Assembly: GCA_050480705.1 (NCBI GenBank)
Contig: JBJHAX010000010.1
Span: forward strand, 3,423 to 67,422
DNA from: JBJHAX01 sp050480705
GTDB lineage: Bacteria; Actinomycetota; Nitriliruptoria; Nitriliruptorales; Nitriliruptoraceae
Reading direction: 5' to 3'
Length of the DNA stretch: 64,000 nt
Shown here piece by piece: positions 11,272 to 19,633 of the stretch. Position numbers and translations under genes: made by a program. The notes beneath the pieces were generated by a model. The model saw nothing but the letters and a program-made list of their open reading frames with translations, was not told where the DNA came from and did no database searches. The first letter of the stretch is position 1, and each line of letters starts with the position of its first letter.

Positions 11272-11523
11272 GTGGACAACTTTCCGCGTCGGGTCCGGGC
11301 GGGATCTTCGGACGGCTCCAGGTCGTTTCCGGAGCCGGCGAAACCATCGTCCGATGGCGATCGTAACTGATACCGCCCCCGGTGTTCAGGGCGGCGCTCC
11401 TGCACGGGGAGCACCGACGCAGGGTGCCCGGACGAACCCGCCGACGCCACGGATCTCAGCCGATGCGGCTAACCGTGGCGCCCTCGTCGACGGCGGTGGT
11501 CGTCCAGGCGGCGCACGCCCGGC

Positions 11524-13095
11524 TCAGCGGTGTTCAGGGCGAAGCGTCGGGAACAGGATCACGTCGCGGATGTTGCTCACGTCGGCCAACAGCATCACCA
11601 GGCGGTCGACGCCGACACCGAGCCCGCCCGCAGGCGGCATTCCGAGCTCCATGGCCCTCAGATAGGCCTCGTCGACGACCATCGCCTCGTCGTCGCCGGC
11701 CGCACGCGCTGCCGCCTGCGCCTCGAGCCGTTCGCGCTGCTCCACGGGGTCGACCAGTTCCGAGAAGGCGTTGGCGATCTCACGTCCGGTGATGATGAGC
11801 TCGAACCGTTCGGTGACGTGCGGCTCGCTGCGGTGCCGCCGGGCGAGCGGTGACACCTCCACCGGATAGTCCACGACGAAGACCGGATCCCACAACGTGT
11901 GCTCGACCAGCGCTTCGTAGAGTTCCAGCACGAGCTTGCCCGAACCGGCCGAGGGCTCGTAGGCGACGTCGTGGCGCGCACACAGCGCCCGCAGGCGATC
12001 GAGCGGATCGTCGTAGGTCAGGTCGTCCTCGCCGGTCGCCTCGCGCACGAGGTCGATCAGGCTCGCGCGGCGGTAGGGAGGCGTGAGCGACAGCGGCCGG
12101 CCCTGATGCTCGAGCTCGCTGGAACCAACCGCGTCGATCGCAGCGCGTGAAAGCAGCGCTTCGGTCAACTCCATGACGTCGTGGTAGTCGTCGTAGGCGG
12201 CATACGACTCGAGCATCGTGAACTCGGGGTTGTGGCGGGTGCTCATTCCCTCGTTGCGGAAGTTGCGGTTGATTTCGAACACCCGGCGCATGCCGCCCGC
12301 GATGAGCCGCTTGAGATACAGCTCCGGTGCGATCCGCAGATACAACTCGGCGTCGAGCGCGTTGTGGTGGGTCACGAACGGCCGCGCCGTCGCGCCACCC
12401 GGGATCGGGTGCAGCATCGGCGTCTCGACCTCGACGAAGCCGCGTTCGTCCATCTCGGCACGCAGCGCACGCACGGTCGCCGAGCGGATCTCGAACACCC
12501 GCCTGGCGTCGGGATTGACGACGAGGTCGAGTTCGCGCTGCCGGAAACGGATCTCGGTGTCCGACAGGCCGTGCCATTTGTCCGGCAGCGGTCGAAGGCC
12601 TTTGCCGAGCAGGGTGAGTTCACGCGCGAGAACGGACAGCTCGCCGCGTTTGGACGCGGCGACCTCGCCGTGGGCACCGAGCCAGTCGCCGACGTCGAGG
12701 TGTTCGAGCAACGCGGGGGCGTCGTCATCGAGCACACGGGCGTCGCAGAGCAGTTGCAGGTCGACACCGTCCTCGCGCAGCACGAGGAACTGCAGCCGTC
12801 CCATCTGGCGCCGGGCAACGACGCGACCGGCCACGGTGACGTCGTCGCCGGTCGCGCTGCCCGCCTCCACGGACGGGTACGCGTCACGGACCTCGCCCAG
12901 CGTGTGGGTGGGCCGGAACCGCACCGGGTAGGGCTCGACACCGCTCGCACGCAGCTGTTCGAGCTTGTCGCGACGCGCCGCGACGATCTCGTCGAGCTTC
13001 GAGGCGGCATCACCGGCCACGGCCGGATCCGCGGACGGCGTCGGGGCGTCGGGATCGCCGTCTCGGCGTGTGGCAGGTGCAGGCGTATCGGTCAC
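11524..13095 (-). CDS. lysS: Lysyl-tRNA synthetase, class II
   Basis: Charges tRNA-Lys. An OB-fold anticodon-binding domain (VTVAGRVVARRQMGRLQFLVLRED) is followed by the class II core: motif 1 around EVETPMLHPIPGGATARPF, motif 2 FRNEGMSTRHNPEFTMLE, and motif 3 GLGVGVDRLVMLLADVSNIRDVILFP. A 40-residue Ala/Pro/Asp-rich N-terminal tail precedes KLDEIVAARRDKLEQLRASG. The GTG at 13095 was chosen because it lies just outside coaX; another GTG at 13155 is possible. It lies 66 bp downstream of coaX in the same orientation. Confidence 0.96.
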   Translation of the reverse strand: MTDTPAPATRRDGDPDAPTPSADPAVAGDAASKLDEIVAARRDKLEQLRASGVEPYPVRFRPTHTLGEVRDAYPSVEAGSATGDDVTVAGRVVARRQMGRLQFLVLREDGVDLQLLCDARVLDDDAPALLEHLDVGDWLGAHGEVAASKRGELSVLARELTLLGKGLRPLPDKWHGLSDTEIRFRQRELDLVVNPDARRVFEIRSATVRALRAEMDERGFVEVETPMLHPIPGGATARPFVTHHNALDAELYLRIAPELYLKRLIAGGMRRVFEINRNFRNEGMSTRHNPEFTMLESYAAYDDYHDVMELTEALLSRAAIDAVGSSELEHQGRPLSLTPPYRRASLIDLVREATGEDDLTYDDPLDRLRALCARHDVAYEPSAGSGKLVLELYEALVEHTLWDPVFVVDYPVEVSPLARRHRSEPHVTERFELIITGREIANAFSELVDPVEQRERLEAQAAARAAGDDEAMVVDEAYLRAMELGMPPAGGLGVGVDRLVMLLADVSNIRDVILFPTLRPEHR

Positions 13096-13161
13096 GGGCG
13101 CGGTTCCGGCGTGGGAGGGATCACGGGCAGGTGGTGCACGGTAACCGGATCGCACGCGCGG

Positions 13162-13926
13162 TCACGTGTTGCGTTCCCACACCAGGCGCAGGCCCTTGAG
13201 GGTGAGCCACGGGTCGTGATGGTCAACGCGTTCGCACGCGGCGAGCACGGCGGGCGCAACCCCGCCGGTCGCGACGGTCGTGACGCCGGGCCCGAGTTCG
13301 GCATCGATCCTGGCGACGATGCCGTCGACCTGTCCGGCGAATCCGAAGACAGCGCCGGCCTGCAGGGCCGTGATCGTCGAGCGCCCGATCGCCGACAGCG
13401 GTGTGGCGATCTCGACGTCGGGCAGGCGGGCGGCGCGTTCGACGAGCGCGTCCGTGGCCGTTCCGACACCGGGCGCGATCGCCCCGCCGACGAATGCACC
13501 GTCGCGGTCGACCACGTCGAAGGAGATCGCGGTGCCGAAGTCGACGACGATCGCAGGCCCCCCGTACAACGATGCGGCCGCGACGGCGTTCGCGATCCGG
13601 TCGGCTCCGAGGTCGCGCGGGTTGTCGTGACGCAACGGCACGCCGGTGCGCACACCGGGCTCGACGAGTACCGGCGGCGCGTCTATGTAGCGCGCGCACA
13701 TGGCGCGAAGCGCTTCGGTGACCGCGGGAACGACCGATCCGATCACGACACCGGTCAGCTCGGTAAAGCCGTTGTGCTCACCGTCGAGCAGTCCGGCGAG
13801 CAGGATCGCGAGCTCGTCAGGTGTCCTGCGCGCGACGGTCGACAGGCGCCAGTGATCGAGGAGTTCGTCCCCGACGAACACGCCGACGACCGTCGTCGAG
13901 TTGCCGACGTCGAGCGCGAGCAGCAT
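13162..13926 (-). CDS. coaX: Type III pantothenate kinase
   Basis: Phosphorylates pantothenate, the first step from vitamin B5 to coenzyme A. The 254-residue ASKHA-fold protein has the phosphate 1 motif LALDVGNSTTVVGVF, the substrate region NPRDLGADRIANAVAA, and VVDFGTAISFDVV with the catalytic Asp. Type III kinases need a monovalent cation and are not feedback-inhibited by CoA. The ATG starts 2 bp after the nadC stop. Co-location with panC supports joint production of CoA precursors. Confidence 0.95.
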   Translation of the reverse strand: MLLALDVGNSTTVVGVFVGDELLDHWRLSTVARRTPDELAILLAGLLDGEHNGFTELTGVVIGSVVPAVTEALRAMCARYIDAPPVLVEPGVRTGVPLRHDNPRDLGADRIANAVAAASLYGGPAIVVDFGTAISFDVVDRDGAFVGGAIAPGVGTATDALVERAARLPDVEIATPLSAIGRSTITALQAGAVFGFAGQVDGIVARIDAELGPGVTTVATGGVAPAVLAACERVDHHDPWLTLKGLRLVWERNT

Positions 13927-13928
13927 GG

Positions 13929-14798
13929 TCAGTCCTGTCCGACGATGCGCACGTCGAGTGCGAGATCCAGCTGTGGCGCGGAGTGCGTCAACGCACCGAC
14001 GGAGACGCGGTCGACACCCGTCTCGGCGTAGGCCCGCACCGTGTCGAGGGTGATGGTCCCCGACGACTCGAGCAGCACCTCGCCGCGCGTCGCCGCGAGT
14101 GCGCGCACCCGCTGCACGGCTTCAGCGGTCTGCGCGGGCGGGAAGTTGTCGAGCAGGATGTCGCGCGCGCCTGCTTCGAGCGCCTCGTCGAGCTGCTCGA
14201 GCGTGTCGACTTCGACCTGGACCGGCAGGCCGCCGGCGGCAGCCAGCGCCGCGCGCGTCGCCGCGGCCACCGATCCCGCGGCCGCGACATGGTTGTCCTT
14301 GACGAGCAGGCCGTCGAACAACCCGACCCGGTGGTTGACGCCGCCGCCGGCGACCACCGCAGCCTTCTCCAACAGACGCATCCCGGGGGTGGTCTTGCGG
14401 GTGTCGCGCACCGCGCATCCTGTTCCCGCGACCGCCTCGACGAACGCGCGTGTCATGGTGGCCACGCCCGACAAGTGGGTGATCAGGTTCAGCGCCGTGC
14501 GCTCACCGGTGAGGATCGCCTGCAACGGCCCCTCGACGACACCGATGACCTCGCCGGGCGCAACGTGGTCGCCATCACGCACGGCAAGCTCGACCCGCAC
14601 CCGCGTGTCGAGCTGCCGGTACACCGCGGCGATCAGCCCCAGTCCGGCGACCACACCGTGGGCGCGGGCGACCAGCTCCGCACGACCGGCGACGTCCGCC
14701 GGCACCGTCGCGAGCGTGGTCACGTCGCCGCCGTCAGCGAGGTCCTCGGCCAGCGCGACGGCGACGAGGTCGTCCACCTCCCGGTCGAGCGGGGTCAT
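13929..14798 (-). CDS. nadC: Nicotinate-nucleotide pyrophosphorylase (quinolinate phosphoribosyltransferase)
   Basis: Converts quinolinate and PRPP to nicotinate mononucleotide. Quinolinate-binding residues are in RDTRKTTPGMRLLEKAAV and GGGVNHRVGLFDGLLVKDNH. The barrel end carries LLDNFPP and ESSGTI. 289 residues from the ATG at 14798; an upstream frame to 14879 overlaps panC and is not conserved. It occupies the slot held by panD in mycobacteria. nadA and nadB are not in the window. Confidence 0.95.
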   Translation of the reverse strand: MTPLDREVDDLVAVALAEDLADGGDVTTLATVPADVAGRAELVARAHGVVAGLGLIAAVYRQLDTRVRVELAVRDGDHVAPGEVIGVVEGPLQAILTGERTALNLITHLSGVATMTRAFVEAVAGTGCAVRDTRKTTPGMRLLEKAAVVAGGGVNHRVGLFDGLLVKDNHVAAAGSVAAATRAALAAAGGLPVQVEVDTLEQLDEALEAGARDILLDNFPPAQTAEAVQRVRALAATRGEVLLESSGTITLDTVRAYAETGVDRVSVGALTHSAPQLDLALDVRIVGQD

Positions 14799-14838
14799 GG
14801 GGCCGTTCTCGGCATCGGTGTTCCTGTCGGTCGGGCCG

Positions 14839-15759
14839 TCAACCGGCCGCGTCAACGGCCGCGAGCAGGGCATCCTCATCCTCGGGCACGCCGATCTCGA
14901 CGTTGTCGATCAGACGCACCCCGCCGACGTACGCGGCCACGGCGACCACGAGCCTGCCTTCCGCAGCGACAGGTCCGTCCGGCGGCGCGAACGTTGCCGG
15001 ATCGACGACCTCGACGTACTCGACGTCGACGCTCGATGCGGCTGCGAGGCTAGTGGCGACCTCCTTCGTGACCGAGCCAGCGTCGAGGATCCCGTTGGAG
15101 CGCTCGGCCCGTGCGCGCCGGACTCCCTCGGCGAGTGCGACACTGAGCGCACGGGCGGCGGTGCGCTGCCTCGGGTCGAGGTGGACATTTCGGCTCGAAA
15201 CGGCGAGGCCGTCGGCCTCCCGGACGGTCACCACCCCCTCGACACGCACGCCGAGGTCCAGGTCGGTGGCCAGCTTCTCGACGACGGCGAGCTGCTGGCG
15301 GTCCTTGCGTCCGAACACGGCGACGTCGGGGCGCACGATCGAGAACAGCTTGGTGACCACGGTCGCGACCCCGTCGAAGTGGCCTGGCCGGTGTGCCCCG
15401 CACAGCCCGTTGGTGAGCTCGGCGACCCGCACCGTGGTGCGCGGCTCCGTCGGATACATCTCAGCGACCGCCGGTGCGAACACCAGATCAGGCGCCGCGT
15501 CGTCGAGCGCCTGCAGGCGGCCGACGTCCTCGTCGAGTTCGCGCGGATAGCTGGCCAGGTCGTCGGCCCGGTCGAACTGGGTCGGGTTCACGAAGATGCT
15601 GACGACGACGAACCCCGCCGTGTCCCTCGCACGTCGCACCAGCGCGAGATGGCCGTCGTGGAGCGCCCCCATCGTCGGCACGAGCGCCACCGATGCGTCC
15701 CCGGCTCGCGCGGTCGCCACCGCCTGGCGCACCCCGTCGATCGACGTGACGGTTCTCAC
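14839..15759 (-). CDS. panC: Pantothenate synthetase
   Basis: ATP-dependent ligation of pantoate and beta-alanine. The 306-residue protein carries the HIGH-like loop PTMGALHDGHLALVRRA, the pantoate site FVNPTQF, GRKDRQQLAVVEKLATDL (the ATP-binding KMSK equivalent is further on at SSRNVHL), and the C-terminal dimer domain. The GTG start overlaps the DUF2520 gene by 4 bp. panD and panB are not in the window, so beta-alanine and pantoate must be supplied by other loci. Confidence 0.96.
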   Translation of the reverse strand: MRTVTSIDGVRQAVATARAGDASVALVPTMGALHDGHLALVRRARDTAGFVVVSIFVNPTQFDRADDLASYPRELDEDVGRLQALDDAAPDLVFAPAVAEMYPTEPRTTVRVAELTNGLCGAHRPGHFDGVATVVTKLFSIVRPDVAVFGRKDRQQLAVVEKLATDLDLGVRVEGVVTVREADGLAVSSRNVHLDPRQRTAARALSVALAEGVRRARAERSNGILDAGSVTKEVATSLAAASSVDVEYVEVVDPATFAPPDGPVAAEGRLVVAVAAYVGGVRLIDNVEIGVPEDEDALLAAVDAAG

Positions 15760-16652
15760 GGTGTCGCCTCACCTCCCTGCGCGGGGCCACTGCCGGCCAC
15801 CGCGGACAACAGCGTGAGCAGCCGCTGGTAGTCCGCGTCGTCCAGCACCGGGCGTGCACGGTCCAAGGTGACGAGCATCGCATGACGGTAGCTGTCTGCC
15901 AGTTCCGGAAGGTCGGCCTCGAGCGCGGCGAGATGTGTCGACAGCGTGCCGGTGTCAGCGCGCACGATCGGACCGGTGAGCGCCTGCGCTCCCCGCTCGA
16001 GCACGTTGCCGACCGTGGCGTCGACGAGCGGACGCAGAAAGCGTTCCGGTTCCTGGATCCCGGTCGCCAGCAGCAGTTGCCGTGCGGTGGCGAGCGTCGC
16101 GCCGACGGCGTTCGAACCGACTGCCAGCGCCGCGTGGTAGACCGCTCGGGCCTCCTCGGGGACGTCGAACGGATCGCCTGCCAGGACGCGCACGAAGTCG
16201 TGCGCCCAGCCGCGGTCAGGGCGGCCCGCCGTGACCGCCCAGGCGACACCGACGAGCAGTTCCGGGTCGTGGGCGTCCGACGGAATCGTCATCGCGGGAT
16301 GGCATGCAGCGGTGCGTGCGCCGGCCAGGTGCGCCGGGCGCAACACGTCGACGCCGAGTGATCCGGCGAGATGGACGACGCGATGGCCGTCGCGTAGCAC
16401 GTCCGCGCGCGCGATCGCTGTGACGACGTCGGCGACAGCGTCGTCGGGCGTCGCGATGAGCAGCGTCTCGGCGTGGCGGGCGAGTTCGGCTGGTGATGCG
16501 GCCGCGCGCACTCCGCCGAGGAGGTCGGTGAAATGCTGCCGCGAGGCGTCGGAACCACCGGCCACCCCGACGACGCGGTATCCGGCACGCCGTGCAGCGA
16601 TCGCGACGAGCGTGCCCGCCCGTCCCGGTCCGACGACACCCAGCGTGTTCAC
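15756..16652 (-). CDS. Rossmann-fold DUF2520 protein (ketopantoate-reductase-like neighbour of PanC)
   Basis: 298 residues with an N-terminal NAD(P)-binding fold (LGVVGPGRAGTLVAIAARRAGYRVVGVAGGS) and a helical DUF2520 C-terminal domain (SNAVGATLATARQLLLATGI, ALTGPIVRADTGT). The family sits between folK and panC in many Actinobacteria, as here, overlapping both by 4 bp. The architecture resembles 6-phosphogluconate dehydrogenase-type reductases, and the position next to panC makes a pantothenate-pathway reductase plausible. That role is an inference. The fold assignment is firm; the reaction is not. Confidence 0.8.
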   Translation of the reverse strand: MNTLGVVGPGRAGTLVAIAARRAGYRVVGVAGGSDASRQHFTDLLGGVRAAASPAELARHAETLLIATPDDAVADVVTAIARADVLRDGHRVVHLAGSLGVDVLRPAHLAGARTAACHPAMTIPSDAHDPELLVGVAWAVTAGRPDRGWAHDFVRVLAGDPFDVPEEARAVYHAALAVGSNAVGATLATARQLLLATGIQEPERFLRPLVDATVGNVLERGAQALTGPIVRADTGTLSTHLAALEADLPELADSYRHAMLVTLDRARPVLDDADYQRLLTLLSAVAGSGPAQGGEATP

Positions 16653-17284
16653 CCGTCCGCTCCGTGGTCACGCGCCAGGTCGTCGCCCTCGGGACGCCGC
16701 AGACTCGGGGCAGGACCAGCGGGTCCCGCGGGCCGCGGGATCCTGAATCCGGGGACGTCATCGAGCCGGACCGCCAGCTCCACCTCGTCGGCGCCGTCGA
16801 CCGCCATGAGCAGCGACGTCAGGCGGCGCCCATCGGGAAGCGTCCCGCCCGCGAAGACCTCGAGGAGCGGGACGAGCACGAAGGCCCGTTCGGCCAACCG
16901 TGGGTGCGGCAGCGTCAGATCGCCCGACTCGAGCACGACGCCGCCGAACAGCAGCACGTCGATGTCGAGCACGCGCGGCCCCCAGCGAACCTCCGTCGCA
17001 CGGTCACGGCCGAACGCCGTCTCGATGAGCAGTACCTCGTCGAGCAGCTGCTGCGGTGTCCGCGTGGTGCGCACCCGCACCACGGCGTTGTGGTAGTCGT
17101 CCTGGGGGATCGAACGCGGGTCGTCAGACGGTGGCCACGGCGGTGTGCGGTAGACGCCGGAGACGTCCTCGACGGCGACGCCGTCGACGTCGTCGATGGC
17201 GTGCACGGCGGCGTGCAGCGTCTCGATCGGGTCTCCGACGTTGGCGCCGAGTCCGAGGAACGCCGTCGCGGCCGTCGGGCTCAT
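16649..17284 (-). CDS. folK: 6-Hydroxymethyl-7,8-dihydropterin pyrophosphokinase
   Basis: Transfers pyrophosphate from ATP to hydroxymethyl-dihydropterin in folate synthesis. FLGLGANVGDPIETL at the N terminus, VYRTPPW, YHNAVV, and the metal and ATP motif RWGPRVLDIDVLLFG followed by LPHPRLAERAFVLVPLLE are all present. At 211 residues it is longer than the 160-residue core because of a Pro/Arg-rich C-terminal tail, probably disordered. The ATG overlaps the folB stop by 4 bp. Confidence 0.95.
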   Translation of the reverse strand: MSPTAATAFLGLGANVGDPIETLHAAVHAIDDVDGVAVEDVSGVYRTPPWPPSDDPRSIPQDDYHNAVVRVRTTRTPQQLLDEVLLIETAFGRDRATEVRWGPRVLDIDVLLFGGVVLESGDLTLPHPRLAERAFVLVPLLEVFAGGTLPDGRRLTSLLMAVDGADEVELAVRLDDVPGFRIPRPAGPAGPAPSLRRPEGDDLARDHGADG

Positions 17285-17637
17285 CGGCGTCGTTCCACGG
17301 TCACGGCGATGTCGCGCACCAGGGCGGCAACCGGCGCCGACGGCTTGTGGACGGTCACGGCGACCTCGTGCACACGCGCGTCGTCAAGACACCTGTCGGC
17401 AATGCGTGCTGCGAGGTGTTCGATCAGCCGCACCGGCTCACCGGTGACGAGCGCGACGACCTCGTCGACGATCTGTGCGTAGTCGACGGTGTCGTCGAGG
17501 CGATCACTGGCGGCCGCAGCTGCCAGGTCGACGCCCAGCGAGACGTCGACGACGAACCGCTGGGCGAACCGCCGTTCGTGGTCGAGGACCCCATGGCGCC
17601 CGACGCCCTCGATCCCGGTGATCTCGATGCGGTCCAC
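17281..17637 (-). CDS. folB: Dihydroneopterin aldolase
   Basis: Cleaves 7,8-dihydroneopterin to hydroxymethyl-dihydropterin and glycolaldehyde. The protein begins DRIEITGIEGVGRHGVLDHE, with the family's HGxxxxE substrate motif, and contains DTVDYAQIVDEV and LIEHLAARIAD. 118 residues from the GTG at 17637, picked because AGGAG lies 6 nt upstream and the family starts there. It lies 40 bp downstream of folP in the folE-folP-folB-folK order typical of Actinobacteria. Confidence 0.94.
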   Translation of the reverse strand: MDRIEITGIEGVGRHGVLDHERRFAQRFVVDVSLGVDLAAAAASDRLDDTVDYAQIVDEVVALVTGEPVRLIEHLAARIADRCLDDARVHEVAVTVHKPSAPVAALVRDIAVTVERRR

Positions 17638-17677
17638 GCACTGCTCCTGGTCGTGGCGGTTTCGGCGGGGCGACGCG

Positions 17678-18802
17678 TCACTGCGGCGTAGGCACCGACT
17701 CATGTCCCTGGGGGCGCGCGACGGCGTCGGCGATCGCGACCGCCCTCACGGTCGCACCCACGTCGTGCACACGCACGATCGACGCCCCGTTGCCCACGGC
17801 GATCGCCGCGGCGGCGATCGATGCCTCCATCCTCTCCAGCGGGTCGTCCTCGCCGGTGAGACGTCCGAGAAACGACTTGCGTGACGCGCCGATCAGCACG
17901 GGGCGTCCGAGCGAAGTGAACGAACGCAGGTCGCGGAGCAGGACGACGTTGTGCTCCACCGTCTTGCCGAAGCCGATTCCCGGGTCGATCGCAACCCGCT
18001 CACGCGAGATGCCGGCCGCTTCGGCCCTGCGCAGGCCGGTGGCGAGATGGTCGAACACCTCGGCGACGACGTCCGCATACCGCGGATCCTGCTGCATCGT
18101 CCGCGGTGTGCCGCGCATGTGCATCAGGACGTAGGCGGCGCCCGACGCGGCGACCGTGGGCAGCAGGTCGGTGTCGAGCATGCCGGCGGACACGTCGTTG
18201 ACCATCGCGGCCCCGGCGTCGATCGCCGCCCGCGCCACCCGCGCCTTGGCCGTGTCGACGGACACGGTCACGTCGTGCGCCGCGAGCGCTTCGACGACCG
18301 GGACGACACGGCGGATCTCTTCGTCGGCGTCGACCGGATCCGCGCCCGGCCGGGTCGATTCACCGCCGACGTCGACGACGTCGGCGCCGGCGTCGACCAT
18401 CGCGAGGCCGTCGCGCACAGCCGCGCCTGGGTGGTCGTCACCCAGATGCACCCCGCCGTCGGAGAAGGAGTCCGGGGTGACGTTGAGCACGGCCTGGACG
18501 ACGGTGCGCGTCGCCGTCGGCAGCGACCCGCGCAGGGTCGGCAGGTCGGGTGGCCGGGATGCGAACGCTGCCAGCGCCGCGGCGAGCGCGTCGCATGCCT
18601 GCCGTGCATCGCCAGAGTCGAGTTCGTGGGTGACAGCGTCGGTGAACGCACCGGGCGTACCGCGCGCGACGAGCCGGCCGTCGACGAATTCGGCACCGGC
18701 ACCGAGGTAGGCGGCGACACGGCTCGCCGCGGGCAGTCCCGTGACCGCGTAGGAGGCGACAGCGTCGATGGCGGCGTCGACACGCACGTGGATCGGAGTC
18801 AT
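17678..18802 (-). CDS. folP: Dihydropteroate synthase with N-terminal extension
   Basis: Condenses hydroxymethyl-dihydropterin pyrophosphate with p-aminobenzoate; target of sulfonamides. The core starts near residue 100 and has NVTPDSFSDGG, GGESTRPGADPV, VNDVSAG, HMRGTPRTMQ, PGIGFGKT and GASRKSFLG, the full set of pterin and pABA loops. The first ~95 residues are extra compared with the usual 270-285-residue enzymes. They form an Ala-rich, probably helical domain with no recognised motif. The frame is open and the codon pattern resembles the rest, so the extension is probably real. Confidence 0.94.
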   Translation of the reverse strand: MTPIHVRVDAAIDAVASYAVTGLPAASRVAAYLGAGAEFVDGRLVARGTPGAFTDAVTHELDSGDARQACDALAAALAAFASRPPDLPTLRGSLPTATRTVVQAVLNVTPDSFSDGGVHLGDDHPGAAVRDGLAMVDAGADVVDVGGESTRPGADPVDADEEIRRVVPVVEALAAHDVTVSVDTAKARVARAAIDAGAAMVNDVSAGMLDTDLLPTVAASGAAYVLMHMRGTPRTMQQDPRYADVVAEVFDHLATGLRRAEAAGISRERVAIDPGIGFGKTVEHNVVLLRDLRSFTSLGRPVLIGASRKSFLGRLTGEDDPLERMEASIAAAAIAVGNGASIVRVHDVGATVRAVAIADAVARPQGHESVPTPQ

Positions 18803-18913
18803 CGGACCGGACCTGCCATCGGCGTCGCTGCAGCGTACGCCGCCGAAACGAGGGGCTCACGCGGCTGCACACGACGGCGTGGCCGGCCCGCAACGCGACG
18901 TGGACCAGGAGTC

Positions 18914-19633
18914 TCAGCCGCGTAGCAGGGTGAAGGCCTCCGCGCGCGTCGCGGCGTCCTTGCGGAAGATTCCGCGGACGGTCGAGGTCACCGTTTCGAC
19001 GCCGGGTTTGCGGATCCCGCGCATCTCCATGCACATGTGCCGTGCTTCGACGACCACCATGACGCCACGGGGCTCGATCGCCCGTTCGAGTGCGTCCGCG
19101 ATCATCGTCGTCATGCGTTCCTGCAACCCGGGGCGCTTGGCGCACACATCGACCAGACGGGCCAGCTTCGACAGGCCGGTCACCTTGCCGCTCGCGTGCG
19201 GCAGATAGGCGACATGCGCCCGGCCGACGAATGGCACCAGGTGGTGCTCGCACATCGAATGGAAGGGGATGTCACGCATCATCACGATCTCGTCGTGCGC
19301 CTCGTCGAAGGTGACCGACAGCACGTCGGCGGGGTCCACGAGCATCCCAGCGAAGATCTCGTCGAACTCGCGGGCGACGCGCGCAGGCGTCTCGGCGATG
19401 CCGGGCCGGTCGGGGTCCTCACCGATCGCTTCGAGCAGCATGCGCACAGCGCGTTCGATCTTGTCGTGGTCGAACGCGCCGTTGGGGGCGATGCCCGTCA
19501 CGTGCTGGACGCGATGGAAGCGCCCGTCATCGGCGTCGTCGTGGACGTCGTCACCGCCGGGAAGCCGATGGATCGACACAGGCGTCTCCTCGCTGCGGCC
19601 CTGCGGAACGCTCGAGTCCCGCACGTCAGTCAT
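18914..19633 (-). CDS. folE: GTP cyclohydrolase I
   Basis: First step of folate synthesis: GTP to dihydroneopterin triphosphate. Zinc and catalytic residues are in FHSMCEHHLVPFVGRAHVAYLP (Cys and His ligands) and in the downstream VVEARHMCMEMRG (second Cys). GLSKLARLVDV and the PxRVAREF block fit type IA enzymes. 239 residues from the ATG at 19633, which overlaps the ftsH stop by 8 bp. The first 40 residues are variable, so a start at a later codon is possible. Forms a homodecamer. Confidence 0.95.
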   Translation of the reverse strand: MTDVRDSSVPQGRSEETPVSIHRLPGGDDVHDDADDGRFHRVQHVTGIAPNGAFDHDKIERAVRMLLEAIGEDPDRPGIAETPARVAREFDEIFAGMLVDPADVLSVTFDEAHDEIVMMRDIPFHSMCEHHLVPFVGRAHVAYLPHASGKVTGLSKLARLVDVCAKRPGLQERMTTMIADALERAIEPRGVMVVVEARHMCMEMRGIRKPGVETVTSTVRGIFRKDAATRAEAFTLLRG

